Assembly (NCBI RefSeq): GCF_000422765.1
Contig: NZ_AUGR01000001.1
Span: 1 to 64,000 of the forward strand
Length of the DNA stretch: 64,000 nt
Direction: 5' to 3'
DNA from: Neptunomonas japonica DSM 18939
GTDB taxonomy: Bacteria; Pseudomonadota; Gammaproteobacteria; Pseudomonadales; Balneatricaceae
The notes beneath the pieces were generated by a model. It did not search any database and was not told where the DNA came from. It worked only from the letters and a program-made list of their open reading frames with translations. The stretch's first letter is position 1. Each line of letters begins with the position of its first letter. A program made the position numbers and the translations under genes. Below, piece after piece: positions 35,547 through 44,623 of the stretch.

Positions 35547-36176
35547 ATGGCAATAGAGACTGAGAGTAAATTGACGCTCCCTGATCATGCGATCGCTCAA
35601 GTTAAAACATTGTTAACCGCTAGTGGTGCTCAGCAATTAGAAAAGCAGCGGTTACTGAATTGGTATTTTGATACACCGGATTTGCTGCTATCAGCTGATA
35701 AAGTTGCTTTGAGGATTAGAGAGCAAGATGGCACTTATATCCAGACTTTGAAAACAAAAGGCCAGAGTGTTAATGGTCTGCATCAGCGTGCTGAGTGGGA
35801 ATGGGTAATAGAAAAACCAGAATTACAGTTCGAACTATTAATGGAAACAGACTGGCCATTGGTTGAGCAATCAAAAGAGTGGGCTAATGATCTGCACGTT
35901 ATCTTTGAAACTAATTTTGATCGTTCAATCTGGATGCTCGAGCAGGCTGGTACGCTTGTGGAAATTGCTCTTGACCAAGGTGAAGTGAGCTACACCTCTG
36001 CGGCAGGTGATAATTATGTGGATAAAATCTGTGAGTTGGAGCTTGAGCTTAAAGAGGGCAGTGTTGAGCAATTGGTAGCAATAACGGCAGAATTGGTGGC
36101 TGCAATTCCAGAGTTACAGCCCAGCGATATTAGTAAAGCTCAAAGGGGTTACCAGTTGTATGGTCAGGCTTTATAG
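35547..36176 (+). CDS. CYTH-domain inorganic triphosphatase (YgiF-like)
   Basis: 209 residues. The N-terminal ETESK is the ExExK signature of CYTH enzymes, followed by LNWYFDTP, ALRIREQDG, QTLKTKG, and the acidic CELELELKEG strand. E. coli YgiF hydrolyses inorganic triphosphate and has a C-terminal CHAD domain, absent here. ATG 35547 has GGAGG eight bases upstream, so an ATG 15 bases earlier is not the start. It precedes glnE, as ygiF does in E. coli. Confidence 0.88.
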   Translation: MAIETESKLTLPDHAIAQVKTLLTASGAQQLEKQRLLNWYFDTPDLLLSADKVALRIREQDGTYIQTLKTKGQSVNGLHQRAEWEWVIEKPELQFELLMETDWPLVEQSKEWANDLHVIFETNFDRSIWMLEQAGTLVEIALDQGEVSYTSAAGDNYVDKICELELELKEGSVEQLVAITAELVAAIPELQPSDISKAQRGYQLYGQAL

Positions 36177-36321
36177 TCCTTTGTCTCAATAGCATTAGTT
36201 CAATAACTAAAGATATTGTTACGATAGTCTCTAGTAGTAGGCTTTATGATAAGGGTCATCCTTATTGTTGTATGAGTTTGCTAAGCTCGCGGTATATTTT
36301 TGTTAAAGATGGAGTTTTTCT

Positions 36322-39231
36322 ATGCAACAACCCGATTTCTCACTTGTCCCTTCATCTTTACATGCGCTTCTTAACAAACAGTGGGAGCGTTTAGAGGATG
36401 TTCTTGCAGAAAATGTCGGCTTACTGGTTGGCTCTATTGCGAAAGATTTGCTCCAAGTGGTTATGGGGAGTGATTTTGTTGTTGATCAACTGGTCAAAGA
36501 CCCGCAGATGTTATCTGAGTTAATAGAAGACGGTGTGTTGGACCGAGCTTATCAGAGCGATGAATATGTAAAGCGCTTAGCTGTGACGATAGCAAAAATT
36601 GATTCAGAAGCTGCAATGATGAGCTTGCTACGTCGCTTTCGACAGAAAGAAATGGTCCGGCTTATTTGGAGGGACCTAACGCGTAAGGCTGCTATGGTTG
36701 ATACCACTAGAGAGCTTAGTTGGTTAGCAGATGCCATGATAGATGGCACGTTAGATTTGCTCTATGAGCAAGGGTGCGAACGTTGGGGCACACCTTATGG
36801 GGTGTCTGCTGAGAGCGGCCAGAAAGAACAGCAAAGAATGGTGGTTCTGGGTATGGGTAAATTGGGCGCTAATGAGCTTAATTTGTCTTCAGATATTGAT
36901 CTGATGTTTTGTTTTTCCATGAATGGCGAAACACAAGGCGCTCGTAAAACCTTGGCAAATCAGGACTTTTTCGTACGGTTAGGGCAAAAACTGATACAAG
37001 CTCTGGATACTCTCAATGCTGAAGGTTTTGTTTTTCGTGTAGATATGCGTTTGCGTCCTTTTGGCTCGGCTAGTCCTTTAGCCTGCAGTTTTGCTGCGAT
37101 GGAACATTACTACCAAGACCAAGGGCGCGATTGGGAGCGCTACGCGATGATCAAAGCGCGTGTTGTCGCTGGAGATATGGATAAAGGGGCTGAATTGTTA
37201 GCGCAACTCAGGCCTTTTGTTTATCGTAAATATATTGATTTCAGCGCATTTGAATCTCTGCGTGAAATGAAAGAGATGATCAACCGAGAAGTCCGGCGTA
37301 AAGGCTTGGAATATAACGTCAAACTTGGCTCGGGAGGTATCCGAGAAGTTGAGTTTATAGCTCAGGCGTTTCAATTGATCCGTGGTGGTAGGGATAGCCG
37401 GCTACAACAGCGTGAATTACGTAATATATTGCCGTTGTTACCTGAATTAGTCGGGATGCCGGAACAAGCTGTAGAAGAATTAATGGATGCCTATACCTTC
37501 TTGCGTAATGCCGAGCATGCGATCCAGGCCGTTGCTGATAAGCAAACTCAAGAGTTGCCTCGTGATGATTTAGGTCAGGCCCGCCTTGCTTTTAGTATGG
37601 GGTTTGATGAGTGGCTTTCTTTTGAGGCCGCGTTAACGGAGCATCGAGCCGCCGTAAGCCGGCACTTCGCCGATGTGATTGCACCTGCACAAGAGCAAGG
37701 CGAAGCTGAGTCGCAACAAAAAACGGAGTGGTTGGCATTATGGAACGAGCAGCTTTGCGAAGAAGAAGCGATTCAAGTAATTACTGACAGTGGTTTTGAT
37801 GATCCGAGCCGAGCACTGAAATTGTTAATGGATTTGAAAGCTTCTAGAACAGTACAGATGCTGCAGCAAACGGGTGCTGATCGTTTGAAACTAGTGTTGC
37901 CGATATTGCTTGATATGATTGCTCAGGCTGATAATGCTACGGTAACGCTAGCGAGAGTTCTGCAGCTAATCCAGTCAGTCCTTCGCCGTTCCGCTTATCT
38001 CGTACTATTGGCAGAAAACCCTGCTGCTATGCAGCAGTTAGTTAAGCTGTGCTCAAGTAGTGCTTGGTTTGCTGACCAGTTAGCGAAGAAACCCGTGCTG
38101 CTCGATGAGTTAATCGACCCGCGCACATTGTATTCCCCACCTGATAAAAAACAGTTGGGTGCAGAGCTTCGCCAACAGTTATTGAGAATACCTGAAGAGG
38201 ATACCGAGCAGCTGATGGAGGCTCTAAGGTATTTTAAAAGTGCGCACTTGTTACGTGTCGCCGCTTCAGATATTACCGGTGTTCTGCCTTTAATGAAGGT
38301 AAGTGACTATCTCACCTGGTTGGCTGAGGTTATTCTTGAAAGCGTCTTGGATGTTGCGTGGCGCGTCATGGTTGAGAAGCATGGCCGACCTATGAAGCAA
38401 GCAGGTGTTCCTTGTGAACTGGATTTTATTGTTGTTGGCTATGGGAAGCTAGGAGGGATTGAACTTTCATATGGATCTGATCTTGACTTGGTATTTATTC
38501 ATGACAGTGATTCAAACTTATCTACTGATGGCGACAAATCAATTGCTAACTCAGTCTTCTTTACCCGCTTAGGCCAACGCATTATTCATATTCTTAATAC
38601 CTTTACTGCGGGTGGTCAGCTATATGAAGTCGATATGCGACTACGTCCATCGGGTAATTCCGGTTTGCTAGTAAGTTCTCTTAAGTCATTTGACGAATAT
38701 CAGCAAAGAGAAGCATGGACATGGGAACACCAGGCTTTGGTGCGTGCGCGAGTGGTTGCAGGGTCTTCACGTTTAGGTGAAGAGTTTGAACAAGTTAGAG
38801 CATCCATTTTACAACAGAAGCGCGAATCAGCAGAGTTGAAAACTGCGGTAGTAGAAATGCGAGAGAAGATGCGCGCTCATTTGGGAACGTCTGCTAAAGA
38901 GGCGCAAGCCAAGAGTATTTTCAATCTGAAGCAAGACCTCGGTGGTATTGTTGATATAGAGTTTCTCGTGCAATACCAAGTGCTCGCCAATGCCCCGCAT
39001 TATCCTGAATTATACGAGTTTACTGATAATATCCGTATATTAGATGCTGTTGAGAAAACTAAGTTGTTGTCAGCTGAAGATGCAGAGGCGTTGCGTGAGG
39101 CTTATAAAGCTTATCGGGCTGCAGGGCACCGGTTAACACTGCAAGAGCAATCAAATGTAATCAGTGAAGGTGATATGAAAGATTGCCGTGCTTTGATAGC
39201 GCGAATTTGGGGCTCTGTGATGGAGTCTTAA
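36322..39231 (+). CDS. glnE: Bifunctional glutamine synthetase adenylyltransferase/deadenylase GlnE
   Basis: 969 residues, full length. Two nucleotidyltransferase halves are visible. The N-terminal (adenylyl-removing) half has GMGKLGANELNLSSDIDL. The C-terminal (adenylylating) half has GYGKLGGIELSYGSDLDL. Each is followed by VDMRLRP and a helical PII-response region. It controls glutamine synthetase by AMP transfer under PII control. GGAG lies eight bases before the ATG. Confidence 0.97.
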   Translation: MQQPDFSLVPSSLHALLNKQWERLEDVLAENVGLLVGSIAKDLLQVVMGSDFVVDQLVKDPQMLSELIEDGVLDRAYQSDEYVKRLAVTIAKIDSEAAMMSLLRRFRQKEMVRLIWRDLTRKAAMVDTTRELSWLADAMIDGTLDLLYEQGCERWGTPYGVSAESGQKEQQRMVVLGMGKLGANELNLSSDIDLMFCFSMNGETQGARKTLANQDFFVRLGQKLIQALDTLNAEGFVFRVDMRLRPFGSASPLACSFAAMEHYYQDQGRDWERYAMIKARVVAGDMDKGAELLAQLRPFVYRKYIDFSAFESLREMKEMINREVRRKGLEYNVKLGSGGIREVEFIAQAFQLIRGGRDSRLQQRELRNILPLLPELVGMPEQAVEELMDAYTFLRNAEHAIQAVADKQTQELPRDDLGQARLAFSMGFDEWLSFEAALTEHRAAVSRHFADVIAPAQEQGEAESQQKTEWLALWNEQLCEEEAIQVITDSGFDDPSRALKLLMDLKASRTVQMLQQTGADRLKLVLPILLDMIAQADNATVTLARVLQLIQSVLRRSAYLVLLAENPAAMQQLVKLCSSSAWFADQLAKKPVLLDELIDPRTLYSPPDKKQLGAELRQQLLRIPEEDTEQLMEALRYFKSAHLLRVAASDITGVLPLMKVSDYLTWLAEVILESVLDVAWRVMVEKHGRPMKQAGVPCELDFIVVGYGKLGGIELSYGSDLDLVFIHDSDSNLSTDGDKSIANSVFFTRLGQRIIHILNTFTAGGQLYEVDMRLRPSGNSGLLVSSLKSFDEYQQREAWTWEHQALVRARVVAGSSRLGEEFEQVRASILQQKRESAELKTAVVEMREKMRAHLGTSAKEAQAKSIFNLKQDLGGIVDIEFLVQYQVLANAPHYPELYEFTDNIRILDAVEKTKLLSAEDAEALREAYKAYRAAGHRLTLQEQSNVISEGDMKDCRALIARIWGSVMES

Positions 39232-39254
39232 AGTAGACGCTAAAAGTGGGTAGC

Positions 39255-39301
39255 AAAAAGCCTGACGGAATTAGCATAGAGTTGATTACGTCAGGCTTTT
39301 T
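39255..39301. terminator. Bidirectional intrinsic terminator between glnE and ilvE
   Basis: AAAAAGCCTGACG and CGTCAGGCTTTTT form a 13-bp perfect stem with a 21-base loop. A and T tracts on both arms let it serve both convergent genes. Confidence 0.82.
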
Positions 39302-39333
39302 ATGGCGCATGGAGCGCTAAATGTATGAGGTGC

Positions 39334-40329
39334 TTAAACGCGGGTTAGCCAGCCATGTTTGTCTTCGGCTTTGCCCCATTGTATGTCGTTCAGTGCTTGG
39401 CGTAGTTTAAGTGTGGTTGCGCCAACGCCGCCGTTACCAACCTTGTACTCGTTACCCTTGTAGAGCAGAGTGCCAACTGAAGTCAGTACCGCTGCTGTAC
39501 CAGAAAGAGCTGCTTCACAACCAGGCTTAGCTGCGCGCTCTAAGAGTTCTGTAACACTCAGTTCGCGCTCAGAAACTTTCATTCCCATATCACGAGCTAT
39601 GGTAAGAATGGAGTCTCGTGTTACGCCGTGTAAAAAGCTCTCATCTAATGCTTTGGTGATGACTTCATCACCATCAATCAATAAGAAGTTAGCAGCTCCC
39701 GTTTCTTGAACGTCGCCATTTGGGCAGAATAGAACTTGGTCTGCTTGGAGTTCTTGTTTTGCTTTGGTTATCGGGTGCAAAGCACTGGCATAGTTTCCGC
39801 CGCTTTTAATCATGCCCATATGGGGAGCACAACGCATTCCATCTTCTTCTAACAGTAAGCGTAGTGTTGTATCGCCACCTGAAAAGTAATCACCTACGGG
39901 TGATAGTAAGATATATTGGCAAGATGTCTGCGTTGGTGCTGCCGCTTTACCGATAGCCGGCTCCGTTCCGATATGTGTAGGACGAATATACATAGACCCC
40001 GGGGGCTCAGGAACATCGCTAGCAAAGCGTGCCACGGCATCTAAGATCATTTTCTCGGTTGCGCTTGTGTTGATAGCAGGCAAGCTTAGTAAGCGGCTGC
40101 TCTGCGCAAAGCGTGCAAGGTTTTGGTCCATACGAAAAATATTGACGGACCCATCGGCGTGACGAAATGCTTTTAAACCTTCAAAGCAGGTGCTTGAGTA
40201 GTGCAGTACATGCGCACCCGGGTGAAGCTGAAGGCTGTCGCTGGACACCATTTCAGCAGAACTCCAGCTTGTACCATCAAACCAAGAGATTGCCATTTCA
40301 GGCATAAAAACAGTACCGAACGCTGCCAT
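39334..40329 (-). CDS. ilvE: Branched-chain amino acid aminotransferase IlvE
   Basis: 331 residues of class IV PLP aminotransferases. YSSTCFEGLKAFRH, MYIRPTHIGTEP, the Lys in TKAKQELQADQVL, and QETGAANFLLIDGD are characteristic. It transfers the amino group between glutamate and the keto acids of Leu, Ile and Val. GGGG lies about eight bases before the ATG. It diverges from the LPS cluster. Confidence 0.93.
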   Translation of the reverse strand: MAAFGTVFMPEMAISWFDGTSWSSAEMVSSDSLQLHPGAHVLHYSSTCFEGLKAFRHADGSVNIFRMDQNLARFAQSSRLLSLPAINTSATEKMILDAVARFASDVPEPPGSMYIRPTHIGTEPAIGKAAAPTQTSCQYILLSPVGDYFSGGDTTLRLLLEEDGMRCAPHMGMIKSGGNYASALHPITKAKQELQADQVLFCPNGDVQETGAANFLLIDGDEVITKALDESFLHGVTRDSILTIARDMGMKVSERELSVTELLERAAKPGCEAALSGTAAVLTSVGTLLYKGNEYKVGNGGVGATTLKLRQALNDIQWGKAEDKHGWLTRV

Positions 40330-40554
40330 GTAAACTACCCCAAAGAATCAAAAAAAAATAATAGATAATTTAGCTGCCGCGTTGCCAAAGTCTAGACGTG
40401 AGATATTCGCGGCGCTGTTATAGAACTTTATCTCTAGATTGTAATCATCACAGCCGCAAAAGGGAATTGCTTCTATGCGCTAAAAATATAACGATCTCTC
40501 AGTGGGTGTTTAGATAAGACTCTTGTATTATGAGGCAAGTTTGGAGGTATTGCT

Positions 40555-40623
40555 GTGGCTACGCTTCTTCATTTTATCCTAACTAGTATTGTGGAAAGCA
40601 TGTGCCTGATATTTGTATTGTAA
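40555..40623 (+). CDS. Possible 22-residue leader peptide before the ELM1-like gene
   Basis: GTG 40555 is preceded by a strong GGAGG seven bases upstream and opens a 22-codon frame ending at TAA 40621. It overlaps the first codons of the ELM1-like gene in another frame. The peptide (starting VATLLHFILTSIV) is hydrophobic and unrecognised. It could couple translation to the downstream gene, or be chance. Confidence 0.25.
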   Translation: MATLLHFILTSIVESMCLIFVL

Positions 40624-41495
40624 GTGATGGTAAGCCGGGGCACTCAAATCAATCACTAGGATTGGTTGAGGCTTTACAGCGTCAGCGACCGGATATTAGC
40701 TACAGTTTGTGTGCTCCGCAGTCTTTTAGTACGCTCAGTTGGCTTGTGATACGTCATTTATTTAATAGGAATTCGTTACCTCCCGCTAAAGTAGTTATTG
40801 CTGCTGGACATCGAACGCATGTAACGATGTTAGTGTATGGGTGGTTATTGGGCGCAAAAAAAGTGCTTCTGATGAAGCCTAGTTTACCTTTGCGTTATTT
40901 TGATTTGTGCCTAATACCTGAGCATGACCAACCTGCTGAACAGCCCAGAGTTATTGAAACGTGGGGCGTACTCAATCGAATAGTTCCTGCACAAAAAAAA
41001 GCGGGAACAGGTTTGTTGTTAATCGGTGGACCTTCTAAGCATTTTAGCTGGGATGAGCAGAGCGTTTTAGATCAGCTGTCGTCTGTTTTATCCAAGTATC
41101 CTCAATTTGATTGGGCGCTAACGACGTCACGAAGAACGCCTAGTTCTTTCTTAACTCAGCTACAAGCGCGTAAGTTAAATATTAAACTCATTCCTCATGA
41201 GGAGACCGGGCTTAATTGGTTGCCAAGTGAGTTAGCAGTTACAGAACATTGCTGGGTAACGGAAGACAGTGTCTCTATGGTATATGAGGCGTTAACAGCA
41301 GGGTGTGATGTGGGGTTAATTACGCTAGCCAATCATGGTGAAGGGCGCTTGCATCATGGTCTTGCACGTTTACGTGCTTCTAATAGGGTTAGTTCTTTGC
41401 GACAGCCTCTTTTGTTGGATAAAAAAATTGTATTAACGCCATTCGCTGAGGCTCAACGCTGTGCCGCGCTTATTTTAAAGAAGGGTTGGTTATGA
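40602..41495 (+). CDS. ELM1/GtrOC1-family putative glycosyltransferase
   Basis: 297 residues. ICIVSDGKPGHSNQSLGL, VIAAGHRTH, GGPSKHFSWDE and VTEDSVSMVYEAL match the mitochondrial-fission-ELM1-like bacterial family, a GT-B-fold group found in LPS core clusters. The sugar transferred is not known. GTG start. The stop overlaps the next glycosyltransferase (ATGA). Confidence 0.85.
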   Translation: MPDICIVSDGKPGHSNQSLGLVEALQRQRPDISYSLCAPQSFSTLSWLVIRHLFNRNSLPPAKVVIAAGHRTHVTMLVYGWLLGAKKVLLMKPSLPLRYFDLCLIPEHDQPAEQPRVIETWGVLNRIVPAQKKAGTGLLLIGGPSKHFSWDEQSVLDQLSSVLSKYPQFDWALTTSRRTPSSFLTQLQARKLNIKLIPHEETGLNWLPSELAVTEHCWVTEDSVSMVYEALTAGCDVGLITLANHGEGRLHHGLARLRASNRVSSLRQPLLLDKKIVLTPFAEAQRCAALILKKGWL

Positions 41496-42607
41496 AGGTG
41501 ATACAGGTCTTACCTGATTTAAATGGCGGTGGTGTTGAAAAAGGCACCTTAGAGGTGGCGCAGGCGCTGGTTGAAGCAGGGCATGAGTCCGTTGTTGTCT
41601 CTGCTGGAGGCTCGATGGTGGAAAGTTTGCTGTCGCTAGGTAGTCGTCATGTTTGTTGGGATCTTGGCAGGAAGTCATTAGCTACATTGAGACATATCTG
41701 GGCGGTTAGAAAGTGGTTGCGCCAAGAGAAAGCAGACATTTTGCACCTGCGCTCACGAATGCCTGCTTGGATTATGTGGCTAGCGTGGAGAGGTCTGCCA
41801 TCGAATGAGCGGCCGCATTTAGTCACAACCGTACACGGCTTGTATTCAGTATCTTGGTATAGCGCCATTATGTGTAAGGGTGAGAGTGTCATTGCTGTAT
41901 CTGATACCGTCCAGCGTTATATTGCGGATAATTACCCTGCGACTGATATGAGCAAAGTTGTGCGCATTTTTCGAGGTGTCGATCATGATGAGTTTCCTTA
42001 TGCTCAATCGCCTGATGATCAATGGCTTGAGGCATGGTATGAACAGTACCCTCACACTAAAGACAGTGTTATTTTGACATTACCTGGGCGTTTAACGCGA
42101 CTGAAGGGGCATCATGATTTCATTGAACTAGTGGCGAGTTTGAAACAATCTGGGTTGAATGTGTGTGGTCTTATTGTTGGTGGTGAAGACAATAAACGAA
42201 AAAGCTATGCTGACGGGCTATATGCGAAAGTAAAAGATGACGGGTTGGAAGATGATATCTTTTTCACAGGGGTAAGATCAGACATTCATCATATTTATGC
42301 AATAAGTAATGTTGTTTTTTCACTATCGAGTAAACCTGAATCATTTGGTCGTACGGTTTTAGAATCAGTGCGAACCGGTACAGCAACAGTGGGCTATGGT
42401 CATGGCGGTGTTGGTGAGATTTTAGCTGCGTTGTTTCCTGTTGGACTTGTAGTTAAAGGAGATGTTGGCGAGTGTGCACTACGAACAGAACAGATAATTA
42501 AAGAAAAGCTCAAGCCAGAGAATGCATCTCTGTTTACTCGAAAAGAGATGTTGGAAAGAACATTGGCTCTGTATTGTGATTTACTAAAACCAGCTGATAG
42601 AACATAA
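41492..42607 (+). CDS. GT4 family glycosyltransferase (LPS core)
   Basis: 371 residues, GT-B fold. The N-terminal domain has PDLNGGGVEKGTLEVA, typical of WaaG-like and related core transferases. The C-terminal GT4 motif includes LPGRLTRLKGHHDF and SSKPESFGRTVLESVRTG (the nucleotide-sugar-binding E-x7-E region). It likely adds a sugar to the lipid A core on the cytoplasmic face. ATG 41492 overlaps the preceding stop. Confidence 0.88.
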   Translation: MKVIQVLPDLNGGGVEKGTLEVAQALVEAGHESVVVSAGGSMVESLLSLGSRHVCWDLGRKSLATLRHIWAVRKWLRQEKADILHLRSRMPAWIMWLAWRGLPSNERPHLVTTVHGLYSVSWYSAIMCKGESVIAVSDTVQRYIADNYPATDMSKVVRIFRGVDHDEFPYAQSPDDQWLEAWYEQYPHTKDSVILTLPGRLTRLKGHHDFIELVASLKQSGLNVCGLIVGGEDNKRKSYADGLYAKVKDDGLEDDIFFTGVRSDIHHIYAISNVVFSLSSKPESFGRTVLESVRTGTATVGYGHGGVGEILAALFPVGLVVKGDVGECALRTEQIIKEKLKPENASLFTRKEMLERTLALYCDLLKPADRT

Positions 42608-42616
42608 TTTTAGACA

Positions 42617-43225
42617 ATGATAATTCTAACCAAAGTACTTGCCCTAGGGCGAACACGTACTATATATCAGCACCCTAGTGCCGCTGATTGGCTTATAAAA
42701 ATTGAAAACAGACATACATTTGCAGCAGTCGGGAAGGTGAGTTTATTTCTGCGTGGTCTGGTGCACCGTATGTTTCCGTTTTTTTCAGAAAATGCTCGTG
42801 AACTACGAATATATAAAAAATTAGCGTCTTCTTTAGAAGACTTTATTCCTGAATATGAAGAAAAATTAGTTATTACCGATAAAGGCTTAGGTTTAGCATG
42901 CCGACAAGTGCTAGATGATAATAATGATTTGTCGAAAACCTTGGGAGATTATTTGAGAGATACTAAGGCTTCCCCTGAAACGTTAAAACCACAACTGGAA
43001 CGTTTCTTTCAAACCTTACTCTTAAAAAAACTTTATTTTTTTGATTTTAACCTTAACAATTTCCTTGTTCAGATTCATGAGGGGCAGCCAACCCTGCGTT
43101 TTATTGATCTTAAGGGGTATCGAAAAGATCGCTCAGTGTTGCCAATAAGTAATGTGTCTTCACTTTTAGCAGAACGAAAAATGAAGCGAAGGGTTAAGAG
43201 GTTGTATAAACGCATTATGCTGTGA
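42617..43225 (+). CDS. YrbL-like protein kinase-fold protein
   Basis: 202 residues. Protein-kinase-like fold with a probable Lys in WLIKIEN, a catalytic loop FDFNLNNFLV (Asp and Asn as in kinase HxDxxxxN) and a metal motif FIDLKG. It fits the PhoP-network YrbL family and resembles small LPS heptose kinases. The location among core genes suggests a role in LPS core phosphorylation (inference). It follows the glycosyltransferase by nine bases. Confidence 0.75.
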   Translation: MIILTKVLALGRTRTIYQHPSAADWLIKIENRHTFAAVGKVSLFLRGLVHRMFPFFSENARELRIYKKLASSLEDFIPEYEEKLVITDKGLGLACRQVLDDNNDLSKTLGDYLRDTKASPETLKPQLERFFQTLLLKKLYFFDFNLNNFLVQIHEGQPTLRFIDLKGYRKDRSVLPISNVSSLLAERKMKRRVKRLYKRIML

Positions 43226-43318
43226 TTAAGCACCGTTTTATTATCTGTGTTGAGTGCTTGTTAGTGAGATTTTTCGTGCTTTAAAGCACTTTGAGTTATT
43301 TGTAAGAGAGATACTTTT

Positions 43319-44623
43319 ATGATTTCTAGTCTACGCCGTAGTGGTTGGGCGGATCTGCCAATTGTTTTGGTAGCACTGACTGTTTTGTCTCAACCGTTCG
43401 GAGTGGCTTTTGAGCTTTTTACACTGATCATGGCGATACTGGGCGTTAGGCATCTAATCATTAACGATAATCACTTTAGGCGTAGTTCTGGAGTAAAGTG
43501 CTTTACGTTATTGTTCGCCTGTTTTTGGATTCCCGCTCTACTTTCGCTACCTGATGCCTACATGCTTAAAAAGGGCGCTATAGATGCCTTAGGTATGTTG
43601 CGCTTTTACTTAGCTGGAGTGTTTGTCATTCATGCTGCTTCGTCAGTCAAAGTCCATGAGCGTCTAGCACGTGTTGTAGCTGTCATCGTTATTTTCTGGA
43701 TAGTGGATGCTTGGGTGCAGTTTGTATTCTCTGCGGGTATTTTTGGAATAGTAAGCTATTCGTCCAGTAGAGTTAGCGGTTTATTTGGTGATGATCCTGT
43801 CTTAGGCTGGATGTTAGTTGTTTATATGGGGATTACCGTAGCGGCTGTGTATCAGTGGATAGGTAAAGTGGGGTTCTTAATAATACTTCCTGTACTGGTA
43901 GCCACAATTTTTATCAGTGGAAATCGAGGCGCGTGGTTAGCTGTTGCTTGGGTGTTTTTGTTTGCCGTAATTATTGCTGCTTTGTGGCGAGTGAAAGTTT
44001 CCAAAAAAGTAGTGTTGGGAAGTTTTTTTGTGATGGGCGTAGTGATAGCAGGCTTGTCGACTAATGAAGGATTGAAAGGACGTATCACGCATACTTTTCA
44101 AGGGCTCGGTACTGCTGATTATGCTTCTTTGGATAGAGCTACCGCGTATCGTTTAACTTTGTGGAGTACTGCAGTTGATATGGTAGAGGATAATTGGATT
44201 AATGGTGTGGGTCTTAAGAGCTTTCGTTACGCTTACCCTGACTATGCAGAGCCGGATGATGTTTATGTGTTGCGCTCCCCTGAAGGAAAGCCGAAGACGG
44301 GGGCATTTCACGGTCATCAAATAGTTATCGATGCACTAGCGGGTACTGGCTTGTTTGGCTTAATTGGTTTGTTGGTTGCATTCTGGTTAGTGTTTTGGCG
44401 ATTATTTTGGCAGGCAGTCAAAATCAAACAATGGATTCCAATGGGGTATTACTGTGGGATGGCTGGAGTGTTGTTCCCAATCAATACACATTTATCTTTA
44501 TATAAAGCCTATTGGGCGCAAGCGTTTTGGCTACTAGCGGCTCTGTTTGTCGCATCTTTATTTACTTATGCTCGTGAGGTGGGTGACGATACAAAAAATT
44601 CTTCCCCTCAGGATGAGTCTTAA
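43319..44623 (+). CDS. O-antigen ligase family (WaaL/Wzy-type) membrane protein
   Basis: 434 residues with about ten to twelve hydrophobic segments. The Wzy_C/WaaL core has ISGNRGAWLAV and a long periplasmic loop containing GVGLKSFRYAYP and GAFHGHQIVIDALAGTG, the Arg/His pattern of ligases. It would join an oligosaccharide to the lipid A core outside the inner membrane. No O-antigen synthesis genes are in this window. The last 62 bp overlap the convergent acyltransferase gene. Confidence 0.85.
   Translation: MISSLRRSGWADLPIVLVALTVLSQPFGVAFELFTLIMAILGVRHLIINDNHFRRSSGVKCFTLLFACFWIPALLSLPDAYMLKKGAIDALGMLRFYLAGVFVIHAASSVKVHERLARVVAVIVIFWIVDAWVQFVFSAGIFGIVSYSSSRVSGLFGDDPVLGWMLVVYMGITVAAVYQWIGKVGFLIILPVLVATIFISGNRGAWLAVAWVFLFAVIIAALWRVKVSKKVVLGSFFVMGVVIAGLSTNEGLKGRITHTFQGLGTADYASLDRATAYRLTLWSTAVDMVEDNWINGVGLKSFRYAYPDYAEPDDVYVLRSPEGKPKTGAFHGHQIVIDALAGTGLFGLIGLLVAFWLVFWRLFWQAVKIKQWIPMGYYCGMAGVLFPINTHLSLYKAYWAQAFWLLAALFVASLFTYAREVGDDTKNSSPQDES

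Noticed and set aside
36841..38640. Internal repeat in glnE suggesting a fusion
   Set aside because: The two nucleotidyltransferase halves are the normal architecture of GlnE.
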